Shown in pieces: positions 1 to 10,639 of a stretch of DNA of 64,000 nt (positions are counted from its first letter, which is position 1; every line of letters begins with the position of its first letter). Origin of the DNA: Odobenus rosmarus divergens (Eukaryota > Chordata > Mammalia > Carnivora > Odobenidae). The stretch spans positions 5,008,393-5,072,392 of the forward strand of contig NW_004450302.1 in NCBI RefSeq assembly GCF_000321225.1, in the 5' to 3' direction. Made by a program: the position numbers and the translations under genes. A model generated the notes under the pieces. That model was not told the DNA's origin. It did not search any database and saw nothing but the letters and a program-made list of their open reading frames with translations.

Positions 1-190
1 TAGTGCCAAGAGTTACTTCTCACAGATTCTGAGTGCCCAGACAACAGCAGGGATGTGGGTAAATACAACCAGCCTGTGACCCTCAAGCTCTCACAGCCTA
101 CTCCACCGTATTTTCGCAGCAGAGGCGATATTAAAATGAGGTGGGGGTTGCTGAGCAAACCACCACCTACAGGACCATGCTGGGTGCGCA

Positions 191-284
191 CGGGGAACTT
201 GGCACAGAGTGCCTTTTAGAAAATGTCCCCTAAATAACGGGGAGCTTGGCACAGAGTGCCTTTTAGATAATGTCCCCTAAATAA
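191..284. repeat. 47-bp tandem duplication, two units
   Basis: Units at 191-237 and 238-284, each starting CGGGGA and ending CCCCTAAATAA, with two substitutions. No transposon features. Confidence 0.95.
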
Positions 285-329
285 TCAAGTGTGGTTCTTT
301 CACAAAGCCTTCCTATTGAGGTCAACCAA

Positions 330-575
330 AGGAGCCATATAGGGTAATGGGGAAGGGCCGCAGACTTTGGAAACAGAATCCCACAGCTCAAGTCCTGGTT
401 CCACTGGCCGTAACCGTCACAAGCTCCCTGCTTCCATTTCTTTATCTATAAATGAGGGAAACAGCACAGCCTTCTGAGGACTCTTAGGAAATTTAAATGA
501 GTTAAAACATACAAGTGCTTCGAACAATATCTAGCACGTAGTAAATACTATGTGCTAGATATTTGCCAAATAATG
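330..575 (+). repeat. MIR, sense
   Basis: Shows the MIR core order: the region before CAAGCTCCCTGCTTCC, then TTTCTTTATCTATAAATGAG, TTTAAATGAGTTAAAACAT, and the 3' end with TATCTAGCACGTAGTAAATA. Confidence 0.75.
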
Positions 576-2720
576 CCAAAGTCATCATCACTCAAAGAGG
601 CAGCATGCAAGGTATTGGCACAGCTACCACCTACCCTCCTTCCAAGTCTGGAAGGAACCACACAGCCATCAGCAAAGTGTGGTGTGCCTGCGCTAGGGCT
701 ACTGTCCTGGGTCTACGGACTTCTGCAAAGCCTCCACTAAGGGGAACTGATCTCCAGGACAAGTCCCAAGGCAGGGTGTACAGAGGCTCCCTCCTGCCCA
801 ATTCTCTCCCCTTCCCCAGATCCTGAAGGAGGGGCAGATAGAGGAGACATGCCCTAGCTGCCTTCCTACCTGCTGCCAGATCCTTCTCCTCGGGCAGAGG
901 CTCCTGGGAGAGAGAAGGTCTTCCCTCCATCTGTCTATTCCATGTTCACAGCATCTAAAAAGTTCTTTGAACTTTTGTGGCTCAGATATTAAACAAGTCT
1001 CCTAACAAACATTTCTTCCTAAACTATGGGGGAAGAAAAGTTTCCTTTGTTTCTTCCAATCTATTGTAGGATTCAGGAAGATGACATTTCCCCAGGTAAG
1101 ATTCTTTATAGCCCTCTGAAAACTGGACAGTTCCCAAATCTTTAAAGGGCCTCTGGTGACACCTCAGTTTCTAGAAAGACTGCCCAGGGACTGCAGCTAT
1201 CTTAGGCATTGGATTGAAGTGGTTTGGAGATCCCATCACGTTTCCTGGAAATAGAAAGGAGTTAGCAGAAAGTAAGTCACCAGGGCTCGAACTTCACAAT
1301 GACAGGTAGTTTACAAAACAAAGAGTGTTCTTTTCGGGAACAGAGCTTTGGGGTCAGTAGGCAGATCTGGATAATCAGAGTGGGAAAAGAACAGGCATGC
1401 CCATTACAAAACAAATCAAAATCCAACCTTCATCCTTTTTTAGCAATGAAATGATGGATGGTGTGTGTCGGGGGCGGCTAGCATGGAAAAGCCATGCATG
1501 CACCTGCGTGCAGAGAAGGGGACGTGTCCAGAACGACCAAGACTGTGTCACAGGGCATCCAGACTCCATGTCCTAACCCACACTGACAGAAGGGGTATCC
1601 AGCATTCCCTTCCATCGGTATCCAGAAGTCATCGATTTATACCCATTTGCCAGAAACCAAGCTAGAGTGCTGCCACGTCCATGCTTGTCACATTTCTTCC
1701 TGCATGCTCTGAAAGCGGCCATGGCGCCATGTTCTCCTGGCTCTCTCAACAGTGCTCAGGAAGGAAAAGGAGGCTCAAGATCTGTAGAAGGGCACACAGA
1801 GCCCCAGTGTTTAAAAACAGCTGCAACCTGATGGCTGGGAAGGAAATTTATGTTTGGCTTTAACATTTAGTACCTGAAAATCATAAAAGCAAGGTCTAGC
1901 TTATTTGGTTAAGTGTGGTTTTTCCACAATTATTTTTGAAAGACTTCAGTGTATAGAAGGAAGGGATGCGACCTACAGTATATGCCAAGGTTTGTCTAAA
2001 AATATTTTACACCTGTTCTCTGTTCTGCACACTGGTCATATTTTATCAGTGAAGTAAAGTACTCATAATGCCAGACGGAATGTGTTTTTCCTTCCAAGTC
2101 CTCAATGTTTTTCCCTTCTGTAAAGCAAACCTCCCCTTCTTTCCTACCTGCGCTAAAATAAAGCTAGCACCATTCTCTGTAGGACACGTCTCTCGCCAGA
2201 GCTACCTTTAACTACTCCTATTCCCGAGCCAGTGTGGTTTAAATAGCAACAACCATTTCAATACTTTTCACAACAGCACGGACACTTTAGCAACCTTTTT
2301 GACTGCTCTCAAAAGGAACGTCAACTTATGTTCTAGGTTTAAATCAACTTGCTGATTGTATGAAAAAGAATGCTGAAACACGGTTTCCCCACCAGCGCCT
2401 CAGAACTAGAGACACACACTCAGTGGTATTTATCACTGAAACAGGAATAGAATAGCTTTTAGGATAGTACCATAGAATTTTTATTTAATTCTCTGTGGAT
2501 GCAAGTAACAGGCTGGACAACAAAATGTCACTATGATAAAGACGGTTGGTGTCTGCATTTACATTTCTGATTTCACAGGTCAAGAAACTGAGGGTGAAAG
2601 TCTGGACTTGGTGCCTTATAACTACTGTAAACCCCTAGGAATACATGTTCCATGACCTCACTGACAGTTCTTCATACCAAGGGGATTAGCGCCTCATGAA
2701 CTGCCTGGGGAAGTATAAGA
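576..2720. other. Mostly unique sequence, no gene seen
   Basis: No long frame with gene-like composition and no transposon I can name. Several AT-rich stretches (1860-2000, 2220-2400) could be conserved non-coding sequence, but that cannot be judged from one genome. Confidence 0.5.
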
Positions 2721-2724
2721 TATC

Positions 2725-2815
2725 CCCCTACCCATTTTGCAGATGAAGAAACTGAGCCATCTTGAGCCAAATGACTTAATATGCTTAAGGAAGGAATTAG
2801 ACTCCATTTCAAATA
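2725..2815 (-). repeat. MIR fragment, antisense
   Basis: CCCATTTTGCAGATGAAGAA followed by ACTGAGCC and AATGACTTAATATGCTTAAG is the reverse of the MIR core. Confidence 0.6.
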
Positions 2816-3123
2816 GCCTCCACATGTGAGCTGCCCCCTCATTGTTTTCTTCTAGGGTTTGTGAGATGATCTCAAAGCTCCACTTATGGACTGTATATAA
2901 AGCAAGTCTTCTAAAATATAAATCTTAAACCTCAAATATTGAAAAATGGTTAGTAGATGTTTACTACTTCACATTCCACTAATGACTTTTAGCCCAAGCT
3001 AAACCTCCAAAGGCCCAGCCAAGGGTTCAGCAATACTTGGTCCAATCAAATTCTAACTCCAGATCTAAAAAATTGGCACTAGGTATAACAAGATTTAATC
3101 CACATATAAACTACCGAAATTCT

Positions 3124-3305
3124 GGGCGCCTGGGTGGCTCAGTTGGTTAAGCGACTGCCTTCGGCTCAGGTCATGATCCTGGAGTCCCGGGATCGAGTCC
3201 CACATCAGGCTCCCTGCTCAGCAGGGAGTCTGCTTCTCCCTCTGACCCTCTTCCCTCTCGTGCTCTTTATCTCTCATTCTTCTCAATAAATAAAATAAAA
3301 TAAAA
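3124..3305 (+). mobile_element. Can-SINE (SINEC), full length
   Basis: Starts GGGCGCCTGGGTGGCTCAG, has tRNA-like A and B box regions, CT-rich middle and an AATAAATAAAATA-type tail. An exact 18-bp target duplication (ATAAACTACCGAAATTCT) at 3106-3123 and 3306-3323 indicates a fairly young insertion. Confidence 0.97.
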
Positions 3306-3365
3306 ATAAACTACCGAAATTCTTCTGAGCCATTAAAAAATGGGTTTTTGTTTTCTGTGCAGTTT

Positions 3366-3559
3366 TTTTTTTAAGATTTATTTATTTGAGATAGAGTGTG
3401 TGCGTGTGAGTGGAAGGAGGAGCAGAGGGAGGGGGACAAGCAGACCTCCACACTGAGTGCGGAGCCTGACTTGAGGCTCGATCCCATGACCCTGAGATCA
3501 TGACTTGAGCCCAACCAAGAGCCGGACACCTAACCTACTGAGCCACCCAGGAGGCCCTA
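3366..3559 (-). mobile_element. Can-SINE, antisense, older and diverged
   Basis: Poly-T then AAGATTTATTTATTTGAGA at the left, head CCACCCAGGAGGCCC at the right. Target duplication CTGTGCAGTTT at 3355-3365 and 3560-3570. Confidence 0.93.
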
Positions 3560-4249
3560 CTGTGCAGTTTATACATGTTCAAAACTCATAACAACCCTAA
3601 TGGGAATATAAGTTCATCTATAATAAATTATGCTTCTAAAATGTGACTTTTTAAACCAAAATATATTTTTATTTTGGTAAGGGTAAGATGACCATTTATC
3701 ACAACACCTATACACAGAAATCATGTATTTCCCAGTAACTTAGAAACAGATCATAGGTACTAGGGAACACATTGTTGAAGACAATTTTGGTGACTGACTT
3801 GACCTTTCCTTATGGTGTTTATCAATAGCACAAGTGAGGAATGTGTGTGAAAACAGCTGTAGGAGGTCAACAATTACAATCTTACTTAGAAGGAATGGGG
3901 CCACCAAGTCTACAGTCCTTACTGAGGGAATCATCCAGTGGTTCTAAAATGAGAGAAGCAGTTTACACAATTGAATTAAGAAAATCAACAAAATTAAAGC
4001 ACTGACTTAATGATTTCTAAAAACATTTCCTGATAGCCTGTAATTATAGTTTATGGCCACCAGAAATATAAAGTATCTCCCCCAATATATCATCATGACT
4101 TCTAAGCATGGCCAAGAGCCTCCCATTAGACTCTTCTCAGGAACACTCCTGTAGAGATTCTACCAGTCATGTGGCTAATACATCAAAAATAGTTCTTATT
4201 CCCCTGACTTCAAATCAGAAGAACAACTAATCCCAGGGAACAAAGCATC

Positions 4250-4412
4250 AAGTTTAAGAGCATAAACTCTGGAACTTCACTGAGTTTGAATTCCAGGTCT
4301 GCCACTTACTGGCCATACAATCGTGGGTGAGTTAACTGTCTCAGCTCCCCTTCCGTAAGCTGCGTTGGAACTATGCATGCTACGTAGTAAGTGCTGTATG
4401 AGCATTTGTTAA
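4250..4412 (+). repeat. MIR, sense
   Basis: CAGGTCTGCCACTTACTGGC, GAGTTAACTGTCTCAGCTCC and the 3' end GTAGTAAGTGCTGTATGAGC follow MIR order. Confidence 0.75.
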
Positions 4413-5343
4413 CCAAATGATTCAAAACATTTTTTAAAAAATGGCTTGAACAGAAGTGTTGGACTAATTTTCCAGTTATGTGCACAAATATTGATCCAAG
4501 TTTTAAACATGAAGATAAGTGTCTTCCTAACATAACACACAAAAAAACTGAAGAAATTAGATCTCAAGTGGCCTCCCGGGCCCAATCGATTAAGCATCAA
4601 CTGATTGGCATACTCAACAGTATAAGGAGTTCTATTCGGCAATGGCAATTTTACATACTTGTCTTCTAATAAAGCTGTTTTCCTCTTACTGATCTTGCAG
4701 CAGAGTTATTACCCTGCTTCTGATGAAAGCATGCGTTCTATTCAAGCAAAGACACACACTTGTCCCACGCCTACGCTCTTTGCAGTTTGTGTAGGGAGAG
4801 GGCTAAGGAGGATCTCCGACCAGCATTTTCTCTCATTAGCTGCAGTATGTCCAACTAGAGATACTTAAATTTTCTGTATGTTATAGCGACTTGTTTTACA
4901 ATAACCTACCTCCTGAAGATGTGTGAGAGTACGTCTCTCAATTAAAATGCCTGTACATAAGACAAGAACATTTTTAAACTCAGGGCACCTTTAGTCTCAC
5001 CTTCACAAACTAAGAAGTTAATCACAGTAAATAAAGATAAATAAATAAAGTCATTATCTTTAAGGAGGCATTTTGACGGAAGGCCTACATTTGCCATCTA
5101 GTATTAGCTATTAGGTTAAAGCTATTCAAAGGAGATTTTTAACAATACACCCGATTTTAGAAAAGATGGGCAGTAAAGGAATATCCGAAACCCAGAGAGC
5201 TACTTTTTGCTATCAACTGATTCACTCATCAAAGAGCTATGCCATCTGTAAGGCAGTATTTTGGACACCAGGATCAGGGCATTCAGAGGCTGCTATACAG
5301 TATCCATATTTACAGAAGTAAGAATAATGGGAAAGACCTATTA
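4413..5343. other. AT-rich unique sequence, nothing recognised
   Basis: No gene, no clear transposon and no strong motif seen. Confidence 0.4.
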
Positions 5344-5356
5344 AGATAATTAACTC

Positions 5357-5540
5357 GGGGCACCTGGGTGGCTGTCGTTAAGCGTCTGACTTCGGCTCAG
5401 GTCATGATCCCAGGGTCCTGGGATCAAGCCCTGCATCGGGCGCCCTGCTCGGCGCGGAGCTTGCTTCTCCCTCTCCCACTCCCCCTGCTTGTGTTCCCTC
5501 TCTCGCTGTGTCAAATAAATAAAATCTTTAAAAAAAAAAA
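5357..5540 (+). mobile_element. Can-SINE, full length
   Basis: Head GGGGCACCTGGGTGGCTGTC, CCCACTCCCCCTGCTTGTG middle, A-rich tail. Flanked by AGATAATTAACTC at 5344-5356 and 5541-5553. The head lacks four bases of the usual CTCAGTCG stretch. Confidence 0.96.
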
Positions 5541-5557
5541 AGATAATTAACTCACCA

Positions 5558-5653
5558 GGGGCGCCTGGCTAGCTCAGATGCTAGCGCATGCGACTCTTGA
5601 TCTCAGGGCTGTTGAATATAGAGATTACTTAAAAATAAAATCTTAAAAAAAAA
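5558..5653 (+). mobile_element. Old short Can-SINE (tRNA-like head plus A-rich tail)
   Basis: GGGGCGCCTGGCTAGCTCAG, GCGACTCTTGATCTCAGGG, then AGATTACTTAAAAATAAAAT, with no CT-rich middle. It shares the flanking target sequence with the element just left of it: AGATAATTAACTCACCA (5541-5557) and AGATTATTAACTCATCA (5654-5670). Confidence 0.92.
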
Positions 5654-5801
5654 AGATTATTAACTCATCAAATCGTCAAGCAAAACATTTTTCACAAAGG
5701 GACAAAAGTGTGATAGCAGAATAGGAAGAAACAGATTTGGGACCAAGATGTAAGTAAGCTTTTCTAAGGCTTATAAGGTGTGCTAGGCAAAAGCACCTTT
5801 T

Positions 5802-6000
5802 GATTCTTAACTATGGGAAAGAAACAGGGTTGCTGGAGGGGAGGTAGGTGGGCGGATGGGGTAACTGGGTGACAGGCATTAAGGAGGGCAGGTGATGTGA
5901 TGAGCGCTGAGTGTTATATGCAACTGATGAATTACTGAACTCTACCTCTGAAACTAATGATGTACTTTATGTTGGTGAATTGAATTTAAATTTAAAAAAA
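5802..6000 (+). mobile_element. L1, 3' UTR only (5'-truncated insertion)
   Basis: Carnivore L1 3'-end signature (TGATGAGCGCTGAGTGTTAT, GAATTACTGAACTCTACCTC) and a poly-A tail. Target duplication AAAAGCACCTTTT at 5789-5801 and 6001-6013, so this is an independent ~200-bp truncated insertion. Confidence 0.9.
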
Positions 6001-6030
6001 AAAAGCACCTTTTAAAAAATTTCCATTCCT

Positions 6031-6141
6031 GGGGAAGCCTGGCTGGCTCAGTCACTGGAGCTTGCGACTCTTGATCTCAGGGTTGTGAGTTCGAGCCCCA
6101 TGTTGGGTGTAGAAATTACTTAAAAGTAAAATCTTAAGAAG
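6031..6141 (+). mobile_element. Old short Can-SINE
   Basis: CTGGCTGGCTCAGTCACTGG, GAGTTCGAGCCCCATGTTGG (intact B box region), GTAGAAATTACTTAAAAGTA. Target duplication AAAAATTTCCATTCCT at 6015-6030 and 6142-6157. Confidence 0.94.
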
Positions 6142-6157
6142 AAAAATTTCCATTCCT

Positions 6158-7059
6158 TGGCTAAAATCAAAAACATAAGAAACAAGTGTTGGCAAGGATG
6201 TGGAAAAAGGGGAACCGTCATGGTGGGAATGCAAACTGGTGCAGCCCCTCTGGAAGCAGTATGGAGGTTCCTCAAAAAGTTAAAAATAGAACTACCCTAT
6301 GATTCAGCAATCGTGTTACTAGCTATCTATCCAAAAAATACAAAAATACTAAGTCAAAGGGATACATGCACCCTGATGTTTATCACATTATCTACAATAG
6401 CCAAATTATGGGAACAGCTCAAGTGTCCATCAACTGAGGAATGGATACAGACACACAAACACACAATGTAATATTACTTAGCCATAAAAAGAATGAAATC
6501 TTGCCATTTACAATGATGTAGCTAGAGAGTATAATGCTGAAAGAAGTCAATCTGAGAAAGACAAAGACGGTAATGATTTCACTCATATGTGGAATTCAAG
6601 AAACAAAACAAATAAAGGGGGGGGGGAAGAGACAAACCAAGAAACAGACTCTTAACCATGGAGAGCAAACTGATGGTTACCAGATGGGAGATGGGGGTGG
6701 GGGGAGATGGCTGAAATAGGTGATAGGGATTAAGGAGTACACTTGTGATAAGCACCGGGTGACGTATGGAGTATTGAGTCCCTATATTGTACACCTGAAC
6801 CTACTATTATGCTGTATGTTAACTGGAATTAAAATAAAAACTTGGGCGCCTGGGTGGCTCAGTTGGTTAAACGACTGCCTTCAGCTCAGGTCATGATCCT
6901 GGAGTCCGGGGATCGAGTCCCATATCGGGCTCCCTGCTCAGCAGGGAGTCTGCTTCTTCCTCTGACCCTCCCCCCTCTCATGTGCTCTCTCTCTCTCTCT
7001 CATTCTCGCTCTCTCAAATAAATAAATAAAATCTTTAAAAAAAAATAAAAACTTAAAAA
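6158..7059 (+). mobile_element. L1, ORF2 3' end and 3' UTR (5'-truncated), split by a SINE
   Basis: Encodes the last part of L1 ORF2 (CAAGTGTTGGCAAGGATGTG; GGGAATGCAAACTGGTGCAG; CCAAATTATGGGAACAGCTC), then the 3' UTR with GGTGATAGGGATTAAGGAG. A Can-SINE occupies 6844-7041. The right flank TCTCCATTCCT (7062-7072) resembles the left flank TTTCCATTCCT, so the L1 target duplication was later reused by the SINE at 6031. The frame is broken and inactive. Confidence 0.93.
6844..7041 (+). mobile_element. Can-SINE inserted into the L1 tail
   Basis: GGGCGCCTGGGTGGCTCAG head, CTCTCTCT-rich middle, AAATAAATAAAATC tail. Exact target duplication AAAATAAAAACTT at 6831-6843 and 7042-7054. Confidence 0.97.
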
Positions 7060-7072
7060 CATCTCCATTCCT

Positions 7073-8639
7073 AATGAGCATAAAGGGCATGAAGACAAAG
7101 CCTCAAGAATACGAAGCTCAAATTGAACAGATTTTTTTTGAAACCAATCAAGATTCAAGCACCAAACCAACATAGGTAGCAATATGACATTTCCCTAGTA
7201 TCTTCCCCAATATTTTCCCTCGATATCCCCCATACGTACCAATATGCACATCCCTAAGACGTGGAAGATATTCATATTTACATTAAGCTCAATTTATTTA
7301 AAATCTGATTTAGTGTTCCAGATGGTTACAAATTCTGTTGTGTATCTACTAGCCAGCTGACTTACTTCTGATTTTCAGAAAAAGTTATGTTGTCTTTATT
7401 TGTGAAAAGGCAATTTTCTGTTAAGCCTATGATAACGTCACCCACAAGTGTCTAGCAGGAACTAGTGCTTAAAACCGTTACTGACTGTTCTTACAGCTAT
7501 TCAAACCTGGGGATCACAAAAGCACGTAATTGATAATGCTGGCAGACCAGCCCTCTGCCAGTCCTACTCACTAACCCAGTACTTCTTCGTAGCCTCATTC
7601 TGTCCGCTCAAGGACAAAGGCCTCACCACGGAGCAGGCGAAACAGCTCGGCTTGATTATTCCCAGTGCTTGTTTCCTTAAAACTTTTATGGCTCTAAACT
7701 GCATGGGTAACAGACAAAAGGCTTTTGTACACTGGTGTCCAAAAAACTCACTTAAGACCAAATTTATTTCACCAGTAACCCAGACAGTGCTGGTTCCTTA
7801 CTATAAATGTAGTTTCCTTCCAATTCCAGGCAATTTTCTCACCCATACTATGTCAACACTATCAATGGACATTTAAACAGTGAAATGACTCATTTTACTT
7901 CAAAAAGTGTCTCTGGCTTCCAACTTATCACTTTTTAAAAACTCCATCCCTACCAAGCCACTACAATTTGACACATTATGGGTGAGTAACCTTTGAACCT
8001 CCCTTCCTCTCCCAACGCAGTAGGTTGGCTATCCAATCGTATTTAAAAAAGCAAGCAAGCTTGGAAAACACCCTGTCCAATCTTGAGTAGATTTTGATCA
8101 TAAATTCTCCAACTAAATATGACTGAACTTTAAGTGTAAGGATTAGTAAACAGACCTAATGTTCTTTTTAAATAGTTAGGTCAGCTGCTTTGTCCAAGCA
8201 AGGTTTCTGAGCTTTTCATCTCCCATGCAGAAACAGAAAACCGATCCAATGGTCTCCCCATATACATTTCAAATAAATCCTCTCTGGTTACGAGTGAATT
8301 TTATTTTATCATCGGACTCTCTTAGATGTCAGCACAACACCACAATTTAACACTTGGTGTAAAACAGTGTTGCCTAAACTTAGCAATAACCATCCCTATT
8401 CACAGGGCTGAAGAAAGTTGCTTAAAAATCTATAAATAAAGCCGTCCCCAAGCACTGGTCAGGTTGTGCAGTTTTGCTAGGCCTTTTTATGTGGCAAACG
8501 AATACTATCTGGTGCAGTAGGAGTGCAACTGCTTTCCACCGTTCCTCCGTGATCCTAGGGGTCAGCCTTTTCTTCAGCATTACCATTTACAACATTTTAA
8601 CTCCAGAGGTAGCTCTTTGGCCAAGGCTTCAAAACAAAG
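7073..8639. other. Unique sequence downstream of TOB1, no gene seen
   Basis: No transposon and no gene-like frame. It lies just past the predicted TOB1 mRNA end, so longer 3' isoforms cannot be excluded. Confidence 0.45.
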
Positions 8640-8670
8640 ACCACGATAAGCAATTTTAATTTTAAGGAAT

Positions 8671-8676
8671 TTTAAT
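8671..8676 (-). promoter_or_regulatory. TOB1: Candidate distal poly(A) signal of TOB1 (ATTAAA)
   Basis: ATTAAA on the transcript strand, with a second ATTAAA 16 nt further on at 8655-8660. Located about 810 nt after the stop codon. Confidence 0.5.
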
Positions 8677-9272
8677 ACAAACTTAATATAAACTATTTCA
8701 GTCCCTCTTAACATGTAAGACACTGACTCAAAATACTTTTATACCGTTTTTTTCAAGTATTGCACAATATAGGTACAAAATTAATATTTACGATTACATT
8801 TTCTTCCATAATATATAGCAAAAATCTTTAAACCTTTAACAGAAAATACATTTTTTTTGAAAAAGCAAATATTCGTACATTTTAATTCCACCACTAAAGG
8901 AATATTCTGTACACAATTTTGAGAATAGTTGATGTCTTTAAGATGGATATCTTACAATTTCAGTAAAAAAAATACATGAAGCTGCTGCTGTCACAGGTCA
9001 CTGTAGTAAAAAGATATAAATGCAATACCGTGTCGTAGAAACAATATATATATCCTCTGATATTTTACAAACTTTGTACTAAATTAAATTATACAATTAG
9101 AAAAGACCAATAAACCCACTTATTAGTGCCAATTTTTTATAAAAAAAAAATCAGCCATGTCCTTGCTATATCTTAAATACTGTAAGAGGCCATATCTGAG
9201 AGTATACTTTAAAATATACAGTCAGTATAAAATAACTTTGTGCTTGGTTGGCAAATGAAAAATGATGCAGGT

Positions 9273-9278
9273 TTTATT
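9273..9278 (-). promoter_or_regulatory. TOB1: Candidate proximal poly(A) signal of TOB1 (AATAAA)
   Basis: Canonical AATAAA on the transcript strand about 200 nt after the stop. If used it would drop all four AUUUA motifs from the mRNA. Use is unproven. Confidence 0.35.
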
Positions 9279-9334
9279 TTTGTAACCAAGCTTGAATGTA
9301 TCCTTACTATAAGCTTAAAAAAAAAAAAAAAAAA

Positions 9335-9384
9335 NNNNNNNNNNNNNNNNNNNNNNNNNNNNNNNNNNNNNNNNNNNNNNNNNN
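9335..9384. other. Assembly gap, 50 N
   Basis: Exactly 50 N flanked on both sides by runs of A (9317-9334 and 9385-9402). The round length suggests a placeholder; the true poly-A length in the TOB1 3' UTR is unknown. Confidence 0.98.
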
Positions 9385-9480
9385 AAAAAAAAAAAAAAAA
9401 AACTCAAGGAGGTGGAAAAAAAAAAAATCCCCCTCGGGCCCGTGCATTTTAATTTGTACGATACATTTTTTTTTCCTGTT

Positions 9481-10494
9481 TTAGTTAGCCATAACAGGCT
9501 GGAACTGCTGGTTAGAATACTGCATGTTATTTAAGCTAAAATTCAAGCCATCTACAAAAGACTTCTCGTTGAGGCCTCCATAGGCCGCAAACACATCAAA
9601 GGCATTACTGTACTGGAGAGGACTGAGGTTAAGGGGGCTGTCAGCTGGGAACATTCCATTGGTACTGCTACCTTGACCCTGCACATTAGGAAAAATAAAT
9701 TCCTTGGCATTAGGAGAAAGAGCGGAGGCTTTCTGCTGCTGCGGCGGGGGCGGCGGCGGCGGGGGCTGCGGCTGCGACGGCTGCTGGCTGCCCAGGCCGA
9801 GCCCATACAGAGAGTGCACTGAGGAAGAGATGGCTTTCTGCTTCAAGAGGTCATTCACATTCAAGCCGAGGTTGATAGGAGAAGTACGTGCAACCTTGTT
9901 GCTGCGGCCACTATTCTTCATTTTGGTAGAGCCGAACTTGGTGGCAGCAAAAGTGGCAGTGGTAAAGGTTAAAGGCTGAGTGGACCGGGGCATGAAGGTA
10001 GGGCTTACAGCAGCAGAGTGACCAAAGGGAGGCGACGGAGAGCTGGACACTGATGAGGCTGGGTCACTTATGGGCATAAAAACCTGGGCCTCTGGGTTAA
10101 AGCTGTTTTTGATCTCCTTATCCAACTCACATCCATTTTCATTATTATCATCCACATAAAGCACCTTCACTGGTCCCTTTTCACCAATTTGGTAGGAAAC
10201 CTCAAACGGGTCGATCCAAACACTAAGATCCTGTGGCAGATTGCCACGAACATCATCAATGTCCAAACCACTCTCTTTGGATGCTTGTTCAATCACTGGG
10301 TCCACTTTCTCCCCTATGTGTATACATCTAAACCCTGATCCTTTGTATGGCTTTTCAGGATACCAGTGCCCTTCATATTTCTTCTTAAGAAGTCTTTCAA
10401 GCTCTTCACCAAAAATGTTGACACGTCTCCTGGGAAGCTTATTGTACAAATATGAAATAATAAAATTTAGTGCTACTTGGATTTCAAGCTGCAT
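9481..10494 (-). CDS. TOB1: TOB1, transducer of ERBB2 1 (BTG/Tob family anti-proliferative protein)
   Basis: Single-exon frame of 337 codons plus TAA, read on the minus strand from the ATG at 10494. Residues 1-117 are the BTG/Tob (APRO) domain: Box A (about 40-63, with GHWYPEKP) and Box B (about 84-105, with [18 protein letters not shown]), the surface that binds the CNOT7/CNOT8 deadenylase. A basic bipartite stretch (RRR at 22-24, KKK at 37-39) fits the known nuclear signal. Two PAM2-like motifs for poly(A)-binding protein lie at about 130-143 ([10 protein letters not shown]) and 257-270 ([11 protein letters not shown]). Ser152, Ser154 and Ser164 are each followed by Pro, matching the known ERK sites. 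TOB1 recruits CCR4-NOT to mRNAs and restrains G1 progression. The protein is slightly shorter than human TOB1 (about 345 aa as I recall); the loss sits in the Pro/Gln tract at 240-253. The start is the first in-frame ATG (G at -3). No frameshift or stop breaks the frame. Confidence 0.98.
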   Translation of the reverse strand: MQLEIQVALNFIISYLYNKLPRRRVNIFGEELERLLKKKYEGHWYPEKPYKGSGFRCIHIGEKVDPVIEQASKESGLDIDDVRGNLPQDLSVWIDPFEVSYQIGEKGPVKVLYVDDNNENGCELDKEIKNSFNPEAQVFMPISDPASSVSSSPSPPFGHSAAVSPTFMPRSTQPLTFTTATFAATKFGSTKMKNSGRSNKVARTSPINLGLNVNDLLKQKAISSSVHSLYGLGLGSQQPSQPQPPPPPPPPQQQKASALSPNAKEFIFPNVQGQGSSTNGMFPADSPLNLSPLQYSNAFDVFAAYGGLNEKSFVDGLNFSLNNMQYSNQQFQPVMAN

Positions 10495-10639
10495 AGCTGC
10501 TATGCCACTAAGTGAGATTTGTGTTTCAACTTCCCCCCACACACGCGCACAAAAGTGTTCAGTTTGTGGCAGAGAAACAAATTTTCATTCAAAGTGCTGG
10601 TATTTTGTAGATTATCCTTCACCTTGAGTGGTCTTGCTC
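10495..10639 (-). other. TOB1: TOB1 exon 2, 5' UTR part, with splice acceptor
   Basis: On the minus strand a pyrimidine-rich tract (TTTTGTTTTTCTTTAAG) ends in AG at 10641-10640, giving an exon start at 10639 and about 145 nt of leader before the ATG. This fits the known TOB1 structure of a non-coding first exon and one exon holding the whole reading frame. The junction is inferred from sequence only. Confidence 0.75.

Larger units (their letters stand above)
8640..9480 (-). other. TOB1: TOB1 3' UTR, interrupted by an assembly gap
   Basis: AT-rich sequence following the TAA. Four AUUUA pentamers lie on the transcript strand (plus-strand TAAAT at 9017, 9080, 9085 and 9174), as expected for an unstable early-response mRNA. 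Two ATTAAA poly(A) signals (8671-8676 and 8655-8660) would place the main end near 8640; an AATAAA at 9278-9273 could give a short form. A 50-N gap at 9335-9384 sits in a homopolymer. The true end needs transcript data. Confidence 0.7.

Noticed and set aside
6031..6141. Possible tRNA gene from the intact B-box-like GAGTTCGAGCCCC
   Set aside because: It is the tRNA-derived head of a Can-SINE, with a SINE tail and target duplication; no cloverleaf closing stem.
9704..9979. Plus-strand frame with a glycine run opposite TOB1
   Set aside because: Shadow of the TOB1 proline codons.
10495..10542. N-terminal extension of TOB1 upstream of the ATG
   Set aside because: The extra 16 codons begin at GTG, not ATG, and precede the well-known [11 protein letters not shown] start of the family.
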